Below, piece by piece: positions 22,901 through 30,719 of a stretch of DNA of 64,000 bases. Made by a program: the position numbers and the translations under genes. Under the pieces are notes generated by a model that saw nothing but the letters and a program-made list of their open reading frames with translations, did no database searches and was not told where the DNA came from. How positions within the stretch are numbered: position 1 is the stretch's first letter; the number at the start of each line of letters is the position of its first letter. This stretch comes from Tretioscincus oriximinensis (lineage: Eukaryota > Chordata > Lepidosauria > Squamata > Gymnophthalmidae), in contig JAJVDF010000975.1 in NCBI GenBank assembly GCA_022410635.1, positions 98,117-162,116 of the forward strand, written 5' to 3'.

Positions 22901-23515
22901 ATAAAAATGTTTCAAATACCAAACCATTCAGCGGATTGTAATAAACCATGTAGCACACCATTGGCTAAAATAGACTGAAATCATCGGTGTACCGTAGTGC
23001 ACATGTGGCTTAATATTAAAGGGTGACTTTGCTACTTTGTAGTTTTTTATGGATCTGGGTTATCTTCACAATCAGTGCTCCTTGCAGGCTAATATTGTAT
23101 ATTCACTGTTAAAATTATTATTATTTCCTTCCTAGATTTAGAAATGGAAAGCATGGAGCAGAAGTCGTTGGACAATGAATCTCATAACCAGCAGTCAGAT
23201 GAGAGCTCAGCAGATTTGAACTTGCCTAGCCAAGATGTCGAAGAAGTAGATGGCTTGGATTCCCCTGCAGAGTCAGACAGCAGTACTACTTCTCTTACAA
23301 AACAGGGTTCTTCTTGCTCCCCCAGACTCCAGGACACAAGGGGGAGCAGTTCTGTCTCAGAACTAGAACCTGCCACTGAGGAACTCTCAAAAAGTGAGAC
23401 AAAATCAAGCCCCTCAAGCAGCTGGGATAATAAAGGGCAGTCAATGGAATCGATCTTAGCTGACTGGAATGAGGACATTGAAGCTTTTGAAATGATGGAA
23501 AAAGATGAACTATAA
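1844..23515 (+). CDS. EDEM3: EDEM3 (ER degradation-enhancing alpha-mannosidase-like protein 3), 3' part, 9 coding exons, spliced
   Basis: Nine exons join in phase: 1844-1927, 2785-2909, 4895-5060, 7397-7551, 9347-9500, 12510-12704, 17357-17522, 19239-19424 and 23136-23515. All have AG acceptors and GT donors. They encode the last 536 residues; the N-terminal part, including the signal peptide and most of the GH47 barrel, lies left of the window. Seen here are GH47 motifs ([34 protein letters not shown]), a conserved linker, a PA domain with [10 protein letters not shown] and AGAIGGIVI, then a low-complexity acidic/Ser tail ending in KDEL. Known role of the family: trimming mannose from misfolded glycoproteins in the ER lumen so they enter ERAD; KDEL returns the protein to the ER. 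The whole deduced chain matches vertebrate EDEM3 as I know it, with most divergence in the tail. No stop or frameshift was found in any exon, so the gene looks functional. Confidence 0.97.
2352..2610 (+). mobile_element. tRNA-derived SINE (MIR/squamate type), diverged
   Basis: It begins with a tRNA-like head (GTGGTTAGAGTGTCGGATTC; B-box-like GATTCGACTCC near 2406-2416), followed by GCCAGCTGAGTGACCTTGAG and a tail ending AGGGTATAAAAAACAATTC. It is the same family as the cleaner copy at 18446-18670. The family is common in lizards and snakes. It is non-coding. Confidence 0.75.
2785..2909 (+). CDS. EDEM3: EDEM3 coding exon (GH47, [11 protein letters not shown]...)
   Basis: 125 bp, starting phase 0 and ending after two bases of an Arg codon (AG|G completed by the next exon). 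The acceptor is ATAG and the donor AGGTAAAT. It encodes the GH47 helix-rich segment with [13 protein letters not shown], equivalent to the ARVPSG-type segment of ER mannosidases. The donor lies about 20 bp before a 130-bp segment that is duplicated 290 bp downstream in the intron. Confidence 0.95.
2928..3352 (+). repeat. Direct duplication of about 130 bp (2928-3062 and 3218-3352)
   Basis: The segment beginning TTTTAAAAACTCACTTTGTT and ending TTGTATACAAAAAAAATC is present twice, offset by 290 bp, with only a few mismatches. The first copy starts about 20 bp after the donor of the 2785-2909 EDEM3 exon. Confidence 0.9.
3366..3418. repeat. Imperfect hairpin
   Basis: GGTGTCC ... GGACACC encloses a second pair, ATTGCCATTC and GAATGGCAAT, around a short TAT(G) loop. 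It may be the tip of an unrecognised DNA transposon; the following 3420-3680 is GC-richer than the intron and resembles nothing I know. Confidence 0.6.
3689..3704 (+). repeat. Poly-C tract
   Basis: Sixteen consecutive C. Homopolymer length may be unreliable in the assembly. Confidence 0.9.
3955..4062 (-). mobile_element. CR1/L3-like LINE fragment
   Basis: TCACTTTTCAAGACTGAAGA followed by a TCATTCTTGTTGCCTTTTT stretch is the reverse strand of the conserved CR1/L3 C-terminal RT region. A near-identical piece is at 47450-47485. Heavily decayed. Confidence 0.5.
4390..4775 (+). mobile_element. Possible DIRS-type element 3' end (solo remnant)
   Basis: The segment near 4398-4440 (ACTTACCTGGGTGATGCTCT...GGACACAGAGGGAAG) is partly the reverse complement of 4735-4775 (TTACCCTCCGTCCTG...CCAGGTAAGTGTTT). 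The clear DIRS element at 12947-16475 has the same relation between its internal complementary region and its right end. The 4441-4860 open frame between them has no recognisable domain. The call rests on structure only and could be coincidence. Confidence 0.35.
4895..5060 (+). CDS. EDEM3: EDEM3 coding exon (GH47, [18 protein letters not shown]...)
   Basis: 166 bp: one base completing the split Arg codon, then 55 codons, ending in phase 0 at CATT|GTGAGT. The acceptor is TCTAG. It encodes [16 protein letters not shown] and [10 protein letters not shown]. The Thr-Glu-Ala-His element is the conserved GH47 motif around the calcium-coordinating Thr. It closes the catalytic domain. Confidence 0.95.
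5350..5425. repeat. AT-rich microsatellite (TA/CATA)n
   Basis: Runs of ATAC/ATAT units abut the left end of the Tc1-like MITE; a further TATATATA tract lies on its right side. Confidence 0.85.
5424..5502. mobile_element. Tc1/mariner-type MITE
   Basis: About 78 bp with inverted termini TGCTCAAAACAATTAAGGG and its complement CCTTAATTGTTTTGAGCA, flanked by TA. These ends closely match a Tc1-mariner family known in fishes and reptiles (ATTGCTCAAAAAAATAAAGGG type). There is no transposase; it is a deletion derivative in which little more than the two ends remains. Confidence 0.75.
6159..6369 (+). repeat. 37-bp direct repeats flanking a 137-bp insert
   Basis: AGTTTTGGGAATTTTAGAAG... at 6159-6195 recurs at 6333-6369 with one mismatch. 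The insert between them is purine-rich, moderately GC-rich and unlike the flanks. The right repeat abuts the start of the CR1 copy. Confidence 0.8.
6372..7012 (+). mobile_element. CR1 LINE, 5'-truncated, 3' end intact
   Basis: It enters in the C-terminal RT region (peptide [16 protein letters not shown], then [20 protein letters not shown], then [15 protein letters not shown] at 6385-6630), then runs through frameshifted remnants ([12 protein letters not shown]) to the family 3' terminus GACCCGATGACCCTGGAGGTC and TATGATTCTATGATA. The frame is broken near 6660, so it is dead. It sits in the EDEM3 intron on the coding strand. Confidence 0.92.
7397..7551 (+). CDS. EDEM3: EDEM3 coding exon (post-GH47 linker, [13 protein letters not shown]...)
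   Basis: 155 bp (51 codons plus 2 bases). The acceptor is TTGCAG and the donor GC|GTAAGA. It encodes [18 protein letters not shown], then [17 protein letters not shown], ending in CPRSISR. This linker between the GH47 and PA domains is strongly conserved in EDEM3 and helps separate it from EDEM1 and EDEM2. Confidence 0.95.
8383..8575 (+). mobile_element. pogo/Tigger-type MITE, diverged
   Basis: It starts TACAGGTGAAACCCCTTTAT with repeated TTATAA(C/A)GAA-like motifs, as in the clearer copy at 26573-26765. The right end is eroded. The remainder of the 7552-9346 intron shows nothing else recognisable. Confidence 0.5.
9347..9500 (+). CDS. EDEM3: EDEM3 coding exon (linker, [21 protein letters not shown])
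   Basis: 154 bp (1 base plus 51 codons), ending in phase 0 at CAG|GTACTA. The acceptor is TTGCAG. It encodes the conserved [19 protein letters not shown] and [21 protein letters not shown] segments between the catalytic and PA domains. The first codons (EENLGNG) differ from the mammalian version, as expected at a variable site. Confidence 0.95.
10215..12360 (+). mobile_element. CR1 LINE interrupted by a second CR1 (nested)
   Basis: The outer CR1 runs 10215-11240, with RT remnants FINDRDVEV and [12 protein letters not shown] (10330-10440), then [20 protein letters not shown] and the C-terminal [12 protein letters not shown] region. It stops inside the 3' UTR, and its last part (CTGGACTAGATGCGCTCTGG... 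TATGTTCTTA) resumes at about 12303-12358. Between them lies another CR1. Both copies have many stops and frameshifts. Confidence 0.8.
11241..12300 (+). mobile_element. Inner CR1 LINE copy
   Basis: It begins in the RT domain ([14 protein letters not shown], then [12 protein letters not shown], the RT motif A Asp still readable), has a large internal gap, continues with [16 protein letters not shown] broken frames and ends in GACCCGATGGCCCTGGAGGT ... TATGATTCTAG. It is from a subfamily distinct from the outer copy, judging by the different 3' end. Confidence 0.8.
12510..12704 (+). CDS. EDEM3: EDEM3 coding exon ([19 protein letters not shown]...)
   Basis: 195 bp, 65 codons, phase 0 at both ends. 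The acceptor is ATTAG and the donor GGG|GTATGT. It encodes [20 protein letters not shown] and the [20 protein letters not shown] segment that leads into the PA domain. The preceding intron contains two CR1 copies; the following intron contains the DIRS element. Confidence 0.95.
12947..13056 (+). repeat. DIRS left inverted terminal repeat
   Basis: Inverted match to 16301-16410, about 110 bp with scattered differences; starts at CTAGGCATGCCTCTAACAG. Confidence 0.85.
13264..14637 (+). pseudogene. DIRS gag-like region, broken
   Basis: Open pieces at 13264-13563, 14195-14404 and 14425-14634 resemble DIRS gag. The last has the helical segment [20 protein letters not shown] then [20 protein letters not shown], similar to the capsid-like helices of vertebrate DIRS gag. 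Stops and frame changes separate the pieces, so no protein can be made. Confidence 0.55.
15163..15478 (+). pseudogene. DIRS reverse transcriptase fragment (YLDD)
   Basis: The frame reads [60 protein letters not shown] and then [12 protein letters not shown]. The YLDD box is at 15377-15388, and [14 protein letters not shown] is the DIRS version of RT motif B. It ends at TAG 15476-15478 and the rest of RT and RNase H is deleted. Confidence 0.85.
15680..15810 (+). pseudogene. DIRS tyrosine recombinase C-terminal fragment
   Basis: The frame reads [15 protein letters not shown], stop, [20 protein letters not shown]. This is the C-terminal signature of DIRS recombinases (CKAATWSS...TF..HYKLD), with the Trp codon changed to TAG. 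The catalytic Arg and His regions are absent. Confidence 0.7.
16301..16475 (+). repeat. DIRS right terminal repeat and outer edge
   Basis: Inverted copy of the left repeat up to AGGCATGCC at 16399-16407, then an outer edge to about 16475 that is complementary to the internal region 15921-15985. Confidence 0.85.
16549..16809 (-). mobile_element. 5'-truncated LINE insertion with 21-bp target duplication
   Basis: It is flanked by perfect 21-bp direct repeats (16528-16548 and 16810-16830, both containing TTCCATTAATTCCTATGG). It begins on the plus strand with a T-rich end and contains GATTAGTCCTTTGACCATAT, the 3'-end motif also found at about 34168 and 39450. Long target duplications and an A-rich tail on the minus strand fit target-primed LINE insertion. 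Confidence 0.75.
17357..17522 (+). CDS. EDEM3: EDEM3 coding exon (PA domain, first half)
   Basis: 166 bp (55 codons plus 1 base). The acceptor is AACAG and the donor ATTG|GTAAAT. It encodes [17 protein letters not shown] followed by [20 protein letters not shown] and AGAIGGIVI, the characteristic protease-associated (PA) fold motifs. PA domains usually serve substrate or partner interaction. Confidence 0.95.
18446..18670 (+). mobile_element. tRNA-derived SINE (squamate type)
   Basis: GGCCAGTTTGGTGTAGTGGT begins a tRNA-like head with B box GGTTCGATTCC (18499-18509), then GCCAGCTGGGTGACCTTGGA, a CTCTCGGCCCCACATACTCC body and a GGCCGCCCTGAGACC tail followed by (TAA)n. This family is abundant in lizards and snakes and supports a lepidosaur origin. 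Confidence 0.85.
18671..19238. other. AT-rich intronic DNA
   Basis: A TAA/ACAAC-rich tail of the SINE, then unique-looking AT-rich intron up to the exon at 19239. No gene or named repeat seen. Confidence 0.6.
19239..19424 (+). CDS. EDEM3: EDEM3 coding exon (PA domain, second half)
   Basis: 186 bp (2 bases, 61 codons, 1 base). The acceptor is ACTAG and the donor AGAG|GTAAGA. It encodes [20 protein letters not shown], then [19 protein letters not shown] and the [11 protein letters not shown] end of the PA domain. The phase fits both neighbours (G|AT for Asp at each junction). Confidence 0.95.
20222..20700 (+). repeat. Unclassified repeat-like block ending in a CR1/L3-like tail
   Basis: 20234-20500 is an open, GC-richer stretch without recognisable domains. 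20560-20685 carries GAACTGTGGCCTGATCCAGCA, typical of a CR1/L3 3' end. It lies in the last large EDEM3 intron. Confidence 0.45.
21599..21893 (+). mobile_element. tRNA-derived SINE, second family, copy A
   Basis: The head CACGGATAGCTCAGTCGCTA contains an A box, with a B-box-like GGGTTTCAAAGCCC. The body is TAGCTCTAGCCAACCCAGCT, GAATTGCAAGAAATTGCAAC and TGGGAACCACCAGAGCCTGG, with a 3' end AAAGCGGGTATAAAAACC and (TTC)n. Other copies are at 31545-31775 and 44029-44345, with a decayed one at 44500-44730. Confidence 0.85.
21894..23135. other. Intron before the last EDEM3 exon
   Basis: AT-rich sequence with a 15-G run at 22816-22830. No recognisable gene or repeat apart from this tract. Confidence 0.6.
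23136..23515 (+). CDS. EDEM3: EDEM3 last coding exon, acidic/Ser-rich tail and KDEL
   Basis: 380 bp, including TAA at 23513-23515. The acceptor is CCTAG. It encodes an acidic, Ser/Gln-rich and probably disordered region that is poorly conserved between vertebrates, then the conserved [20 protein letters not shown] end. The terminal KDEL is the ER-retrieval signal and places the protein in the ER lumen. The tail appears shorter than the mammalian one as I recall it. Confidence 0.96.
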
Positions 23516-26500
23516 CTCTTAATGATCTAGTTCTTCAACTATAAAATGGTGGGCGTATGGAAGATGCGTAAGGCCTGAAGATTAAAATGAATTGTTCAGT
23601 ATTGTGACAAACAGCCAGGTTTTATTGGCAAACGCCAGCATGTGTTATAATTTGTAATTTTTTGTTTGTTTCCCCTGCTTTGTTTTTTAATGGGAACGTG
23701 CAATTGACCTATTTGCAGGGTTACTTTGCATGGTGCTGTTATGCAGGAGGTTCATTCAGGGAATGATTTCTATTCCTCCTGTGTTTCAGATTGCTGTGGA
23801 TTGGCTTCTCTTTCTCTTTGTAGGCAGACTGGGTGCAATGCAAATGGATGCACCACTATGTCTGCGTGGCTGGTTGGGGCACAAAACGTCTTACACAAAG
23901 GCCACTGGCTGGCTGTAGCAACAGGACTGCTTTAAGGGCCTGTTCTACATCTCAGAAGCCTTTATGGAGACATGGTCGAGGGTCCTTCAGGCTGTTGTGC
24001 CTTTACGCAAGGGCAGGATGGCCAGCAGCTGTGATTTGTTCTGTGCCACTTAATATAGTAAGTGTGCTGTATCTTTGTATCATTTCTTGCTTAGCCTAGC
24101 CAAGGTCCCTTGGAGTTTCATTTTCTTAAAAGCTTCTAGGTCAAGTCAAGATATTCTGTAAACCAAAGGCAATATGATTTATTTGCAAAAAGATTTGTTG
24201 ATACTTCTGGAAAACTTGAAGGTGGGTATTTGGGCAAAGCCTCATCTTTACATTTGCATTAATTTTCATATCAAACTTTTGACATTCAATAGGAAGCTAT
24301 AATCTGCCAAAACTGGGGGGTTTGCTGATGCTTGGAGAAAATAATACATCAATTAATCCTGGTGATTCAATGGTTTTCATTTTGCAATTTTCAACCAGCC
24401 TTTTATGCGATTTTTTTCATTCCTCTTTACAACTTCCCTTGTTCTGCCCCAACTCCCCTCACCCTTCTTATCCCTATGGGCAAAAGAGCCAGTATCAAGC
24501 AGAATGTTTTCTGTATGAAGTTAGGGAAGGTTAGTATCATGTGTGGATTTCTTGAGTTGTGCTAGAGGATTACAGTTTTTGAAAGCAATCATGTTTCACA
24601 CGGGTGTCTTAAAGTCAAAATGCAGATCCATTAAAAACACACAATATGTAGCAAACAAGATTAATGCTCTTGCATCCCTACACACGTGCTAGGCATTATT
24701 TATTTATATCCGTTCTTAATTTTGGTTGTTTTTTATGGATACCATTTGTTTTTTCTTTCTTGTAGGCAACAGATTTGGAGTTAAAATGCCTTTTATGAGG
24801 CAGTGCAGTATATAAAAGTGTAGGACTGATCAAATGGAAAGAAATCTTTGTCATTGAAAACCAGGTCATCAGGGAGTTTATGTCCCTGAAGGACTCAGTC
24901 TATGAAAGATGGTCATTTACTGTCCTTGCTGATTGCTTTCTGCACTGCTGGGTTGGGGAGTAAAACCTTATGTAAAAAAGCGACCTCTGAAATATGGGAT
25001 AGGATTGCTCTGTTCTTGGCATGCTGTCAGTTTTTATATGGGGCATGTTCAGCTCTGTCTTATCAGCCCCAGATTGTTTCTTGATGGTATGCAAAAAAAT
25101 GGTTGGAATTCACTGTATATATTTGGTTATGTTTGTTCTCTAACGCGAGAACAACTTCTAGTATAAAAAGTGCAGTTTGTCAGTTGAATTCTGAAGGTTA
25201 GCCAGGGAAAATGGTGAATCGGTCGATGTTGAGGAAACAACGGGGAGATCAGTCTTAGCAAAGTAACAAAGTGTCCTTTTAACGTTTCTCAAATATATTG
25301 ATTTATTTGAATTCTTATAGTTATGGCTTGGTATCTTGTAGGTAAGGATATACTTTCAGGGAATTAAGGTAAAGAATTTAAAGTGTCCTTTTGTAACTTT
25401 GGCCCAGATCTAGGGAATATATCTGCATTAGTTTGTAGTCACAAAAGTTCTCCAACAGTTGGGGGCCATGCCTATAAAGTCCACTGGGTTTTAAATTAAA
25501 ACTGGAAAAAAGAAGTGTGATAATTTGTGTATTGGAATTCCAGTGCCACTTGAAAAAGTTTTTGGTCTAGACTAAAGCATCTTCAAACTGATAGTTGTAT
25601 TTAGTAAATCTGCCCTGCGTAAGAAAGTATTTAGAGTTTTTCCTGCCTGACACAAATAAATTTTCATTCTTCCTACCAATAATTTATTAAGAGTTTGCAC
25701 TACCTGTTATTTGTACATAGTTAACTGAATGGATTTTAAGTTGTGTTTCACATCTTGGTATCTGGAAGGAATTAGTTCTATTCAGGAACCCAGAGGTTAT
25801 TCCCTTGCCATGAGGAAGAGATGTCTGAAAGTTGGCACAGTCTACCTCCGATATAGGTTGTCCTTTTTAATATCTTAGTTTTTTGTTAGAACCATGCTTC
25901 TGTTTGACACATACTATTGAATCAATTTGGAAAGTGGGTTGTTGGTTTTTTAAAAGAAGTTTAATTCTGAAGAAATTATGCATTCTTAACTTCATATCAC
26001 TTTCAAAGCCCTTTTTAGACGTGCATTTTCCTTCACAGGTGCAAAAAAATCTTAGGTTACCATGCTCGCTTTCAGGAGAATTAGTAAATACTGTTCTAAT
26101 AGCATTCACTCCAAGTAGGATCTTCCCAACATGCCAACTTGTACCTTTCTTTCAATGTAGTTAAATATAGCAGGTGTACAAAGATCCCTGGAAAAAACTC
26201 CATCTTGTAGTGAGGACAACAGGAGAAAAATAGTACGAACACATACCGTACATTCAGATTTTGTAAGACTTTTTATCAGCCCAGTTTACAGCCATATATT
26301 TTCATATGATGTAATTTATGACGAGTCTAATAAGGGGTGCTGTGACACTAAAGCTGTTGGATTTTACTGTCTGGTGATTTTAAGTGTATACAATATTCCT
26401 AAGGGCAACTATGTACTGTGATGTAAAAGTTTGAGCTCAATGTGTACATAATCTTTGTATATAAAATTGTGTACTTGATTACAATGGCTGATTGTAAAGA

Positions 26501-26525
26501 TTTAATAAATCTTGTAAATATTCTG
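23516..26525 (+). other. EDEM3: EDEM3 3' untranslated region
   Basis: About 3 kb follow the TAA without recognisable interspersed repeats, unlike the intron and intergenic DNA around it. It is AT-rich with many ATTTA-like and T-rich tracts. An internal AATAAA is at 25655-25660 and the distal signal at 26504-26509 sits in an AT-rich context. Short ORFs inside it show no family resemblance. The 3' end is inferred from the signal; no transcript data are available here. Confidence 0.75.
26504..26509 (+). terminator. EDEM3: Polyadenylation signal AATAAA, distal EDEM3
   Basis: Canonical hexamer about 3 kb after the stop codon. It is the last one before repeat-derived DNA (a pogo-like MITE starting near 26573), so cleavage is expected near 26520-26530. 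The AATAAA at 25655-25660 is an alternative proximal site. Confidence 0.7.
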
Positions 26526-26572
26526 GTCAAAGCATTGATTTGATCTGATTGAGGCAAACAACAGAGAATGAC

Positions 26573-26765
26573 ATACAGGTGAAACCCTGTTCTAATGAAT
26601 GGCAAGGGGTCTGTTAGATGTGTTCATTATAATGAAATTTTTTTATAACGAAACCCATTGTAACCAACATTACTCTTATGGGGTTCCACTGGGACTTTCA
26701 AATTGGTTTGTATACCACAAATTTGTTATATTAGGGTTCTTTACAATAGGATTTCACTTTTAAAT
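26573..26765. mobile_element. pogo/Tigger-type MITE just after the EDEM3 3' end
   Basis: It starts TACAGGTGAAACCCTGTTCT and ends in AGGATTTCACTTTTA, whose complement parallels the start. TTATAACGAAA-type motifs occur inside. It lies only about 45 bp after the expected EDEM3 cleavage site. There is no transposase. Confidence 0.65.
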
Positions 26766-28985
26766 GAATAAAATAAATCAGAGAATTAATTTCACAAGTA
26801 TCCATAACTGAAATCTTGGTGTGCAAAAGGTCTAATTTATCTAAACCTATCCTAAGATCTTCTAGTGAGATCCTCTTTGTGGTTGTAGCTTCAACATCCT
26901 CATGGCTGAAGTAAACCCCTGGCCTTCGACTGACGGAACAACATCTCTTCCCATGTCACTATTTTTATATTTAAGGTAAATCGTGATATACAAGGCGGCT
27001 TCCTAACTCTTGTACATGTGCTTAAATTTAAATTCAGTACAAAGTCTTTCTTTGATTACTCAAGGCCCTTGGCTGTACAGGAGCTAATCCTGGAGCTGAC
27101 GGTGCCTTTTTCTGCTTCCCGTAGAACTCCCATAGATGGAGGGATGGAGGGAGGTTGATTGAGGCTGCAAGACCTTCCTCAGCTTCTGCAGGGCTGCCAG
27201 AGGTTGAGGGGTTGGACATGAGGTTGACGGAGCTGGAGTTCCTTTCTCTGTACTGGCCAGATCTCACAAGTTTCTTATTGTTAGTCTGTTCTTCAAGGCA
27301 GGGATTTAATTAATGGGACTTTCTACAAGGACGGAAAAAAAAACCATAATTTTGAAGCAAAAGTTAAAAGACCTTAGAACTTTCTGGTGTATGTTCCTGC
27401 AGACGCGGCTCTTGCTGTCTTATACAGCCTCCCCTTCTCCCACAATGGGTGGAGTTCGCCATCAGCAGCTTCAAACCTGAAGGCTTCTTCTCTCTGTCCC
27501 CTGAAAGCCCTGCATGGGGCCGGCGGTTAACAGCCACTGGGCCACAAAAGGTAAAACAAAATCCTTTTAAAAAACAAAGCTGCAATGTTTTGCCTGGTGG
27601 ATTATTTAAAACAAACACAGCTGAGCAGTTCTGTTAGCTTGAAGGTTTTACAACATTTATATGAAATCCATTTCTTTTGTTACAGTACAATTAAAATCTG
27701 CCTATTCTTCCCCACTTGATGAGATGTTCATATAACAAATAACACTTTGGTCTCCGTTAGCTTGTAAGGTTTACCTGATGTTTTAACTGAGACTTTTATT
27801 GAGACGATGATGATAACAACTTTATTTGTAATGCCCCTTTCACCAAAGTTTTACCCCTTTCGCATGTACCAATAAAAAAGGGAAACAAAAAACAACAACA
27901 AAATACATCTACTTCCCCCTTCTTCCATCCCCACTGTCTCCCCCCCTTTCCCCTCCTCCAATCACTAGTCTATTTTAATCCTTTTCAACCATTTCTCCAT
28001 AACAGGGAAAACTTATTTTTTTCCAAGTGGAACTGCCTCCCTGTCAACTGGAACCAATTTGCTTTAACAGTCATGTTTGATTTTTGTCCCACCTAAGATC
28101 CTAACCCAAAGATGTACACCAGATGTCTAATCTGGGCGGTGGATTTGTGCACAACAAGATGGCGGCATTGGCAAAAATGCCAGAAAGGGGCACTAAAACC
28201 TCACGAAAAACAATGGGTGAGGCAATGCCATGACATGTTTTGAGGGGAGGAGGAGGAAGGACCAAAAATTTGGGGTGTGGGTTGTGCGAGTCCCAGGAGA
28301 CCCTGAAACCCACAGGCCAAATGTTTGACTCTTGTCACTAGTATAAAATAATCTTTTTTTCTCTGATCAAATTGCATTTGTTAAAGTATTTATTTAATCC
28401 ATTTATACACCATCCATTTGTTGAGTCCTTCCATCCTCATACTCTTGTTAAATCAGTGGTTGAAATCAAATGGCCTATTAATTATCCTTTTCATCATCAG
28501 TCTCTCTAATCGGCTCTCCAAATAGCCAATTCTCTTTATACCACTGGATATTTTGCCATGATTGTATTAATAATTAATTGAATCACATACCAAAATTCTT
28601 GAACATTCTGACATTCCCACCAGCATAGTTCACACTTCCCAAATTACAGTGCCAACATATAGGATTTAGATTATTGATATATATAAGATATATATATTAG
28701 ATATATGAGACAGCTGATTTGGTGTACAGTACCACCCAGTAATGGATTTGAATTTTAATTCAATAAGTTTATTTTTTATTTCTTTCATTTGTTTAATGAA
28801 ATTTTGGATTAGACATGGTGTAAAGTCATGGTCCCAATTATGAATTAATGGTTGCTCCAATTTAAACATGCATTAAATTAACAATTGGTACATTTCCCCT
28901 AGACACCCTCTTTCTTATCAATAATTCCTTTTCGTAGTATTCTTTCCCATTCATTTAGTTTTAAAGTTCTTAATATTCTTACTTC
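26766..28985. other. Intergenic DNA, no gene recognised
   Basis: Mixed unique and decayed repeat sequence. 27050-27300 and 28040-28350 are GC-richer and look repeat-derived, but I cannot name them. 28370-28980 is AT-rich. Open frames here are short and lack family motifs. Confidence 0.5.
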
Positions 28986-28989
28986 TGGA

Positions 28990-29372
28990 GGTGGTTATGA
29001 GGTGATAGAGGGACTATAGGACTAGAGGGCACAACCTGAAGCTGATGGGTAAAAGAGTTAGGATAGACAAGGAAAGTAATGTTTCACCCAGAGGGTGATT
29101 AGTCTATGGAATTCAATTTCTGAAGAGGTGGTGGTAGCTAGCAGCCTGAATAGCTTCAAAATCGGGTTAGATAAATTCATGGAAGACAGGCATATCGATG
29201 GCTACTAGGATGGGGAAAGAGGAAATATTCCTGAAATATCATTTGCAGAGAGTCAAGAACAGGTCAAGTCTTCTGCTTCAGACTGTCCTAATGCAACTGC
29301 TGGCACCACTGTGTGGGACAGAATGCTGGGCTAAATGGGCTTTGGTCCAGCTCTGGTCCAGTTATGTATGAT
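28990..29372 (+). mobile_element. CR1/L3 LINE 3' fragment
   Basis: ACTAGAGGGCACAACCTGAA, then the LMEFNF.EEVVVASSLNSFK-like region (GGTGGTGGTAGCTAGCAGCC) and the 3' tail CTGGGCTAAATGGGCTTTGG. Frames are broken. Confidence 0.8.
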
Positions 29373-29504
29373 GACCACTACATAAGCCACCTGGCTAGTG
29401 GTGCCACACTTGTTTAACCTGGGAGCCTGCAGAAACTCACAGTTCTGCCACTAGACTCCCACAAAGTTATCCATAAGCCAGCTTGTGGCTCTAAATGATG
29501 TAGC

Positions 29505-29536
29505 TTATTTGTTGCTTTATTTGAAGCAACAAATAA
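29505..29536. repeat. Perfect 13-bp hairpin
   Basis: TTATTTGTTGCTT (29505-29517) and its exact complement at 29524-29536 enclose a 6-nt loop, TATTTG. Origin unknown. Confidence 0.8.
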
Positions 29537-29999
29537 AGATTTATTTGTGACACAATTGAGGTATGTGAAAATAATGGATGGTAACAGAACAACCACACAT
29601 GAGCTCTGTCCCTTTAAGAACTTCCTATTCTGGTTTAAGGAGATATACCTCTCTTTACAGCGATAAGGAGAGTAGAGCCAAACAAGTACTCTCAGCCAAA
29701 CAAGTACTCTTGCCACACCTGCGTCCCAGTTCCACCCCCCAGGGGCCAATCCTAGGACGGACCCCGTGACAGATGAACCCCTCAAGCTACACATACAGGA
29801 AGACCAAGAGCCTGCATGTGCCGCCCACTTTTACAGGAGTAGCCAGAGTGTCTTCGAGGCCTGATTTGCTACTCCCAGGCCTCCCTCCCAACCAGAAGAA
29901 GGGAAGCCACGCCTCCTCCCAGGCCAGGGGCGCCATTCGTTCCAGAAACCCGGGAGTGTAAAGTTAAGTAAAAATCTCAGATTTGTAAATTCCCCAATG

Positions 30000-30235
30000 C
30001 GTAACGCAAAGGGGAATTGCAGGGCAGGAGTAGATCAGCTCCAAAAGCTTCCTCGGTCCTGGAAAGACTCTTGGAGGATGCCGTAGTTGCTCCTCTTGCA
30101 GGAGGAGGGCTTGGCACCTGCCATAAGGCGGAGCGCGCCTTACTTCCTATGCTCTGTGTATGTGTGCGTGTGTGCATCTCAGTTTTGGACACTTTGGTTG
30201 TGGCAACTCTATCCCACGCCTACTTTTTCTTCCTC
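30000..30235 (+). repeat. Unnamed repeat family, copy 1 (related to 55544-55925)
   Basis: It shares GGTCCTGGAAAGACTCTTGG, GATGCCGTAGTTGCTCCTC, an AAGGCGGAGCGCGCC box and a TGTGTGCGTGTGTGC stretch in the same order with the copy at 55658-55900. It ends with TTTTGGACACTTTGGTTGTG. Non-coding; class uncertain. Confidence 0.65.
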
Positions 30236-30719
30236 CCCTAGGGAAAACAGAACCATAATAATAAAAATACAAACCTCTATAAACAAGAACACCACAATTC
30301 CTGCCTCTTCAAAGAATGATCATGTGGCGTTTCCTCTTTGGCGCAATGCCTATGGTCATACCAAGCCACCAGCAAGGACCCTTCACTTCAGTAAAATGCC
30401 CTATAGTTCATCAGGGCTCAGTCTTGGGGTCTCTTGGCAACAGTCTCTTTGTTGACTGGTGGCTCCTTCTGTGCGTTGTCTCCTGAAAATGGCAGCTCAA
30501 TCAACTGGATGTGGTGGATTTCCCTCTGGTCCTGGCTGAACTCGACCTCTGCTCCTGGACTGGACTTCTGTAGAGATGACCAACGTGTCCTCCATCGAAA
30601 ACACCCCCATGGGTCACATCTGGACTCTGCGACAAAGTGTTGCTGCCTTGTAACTCTTCTTCCCTTTGTGTTGTTTCCTCTAAGGTGTCACAACTTTGTG
30701 GCTTTTTTCTGTATAGCAG

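Noticed and set aside
23726..24099. Overlapping short frames in the EDEM3 3' UTR
   Set aside because: Located after the stop codon in a UTR, three mutually overlapping frames, no conserved motif.
29546..29772. Candidate LTR starting TGTGACAC and ending GTGACA
   Set aside because: The ends are not inverted and no matching target duplication flanks them.
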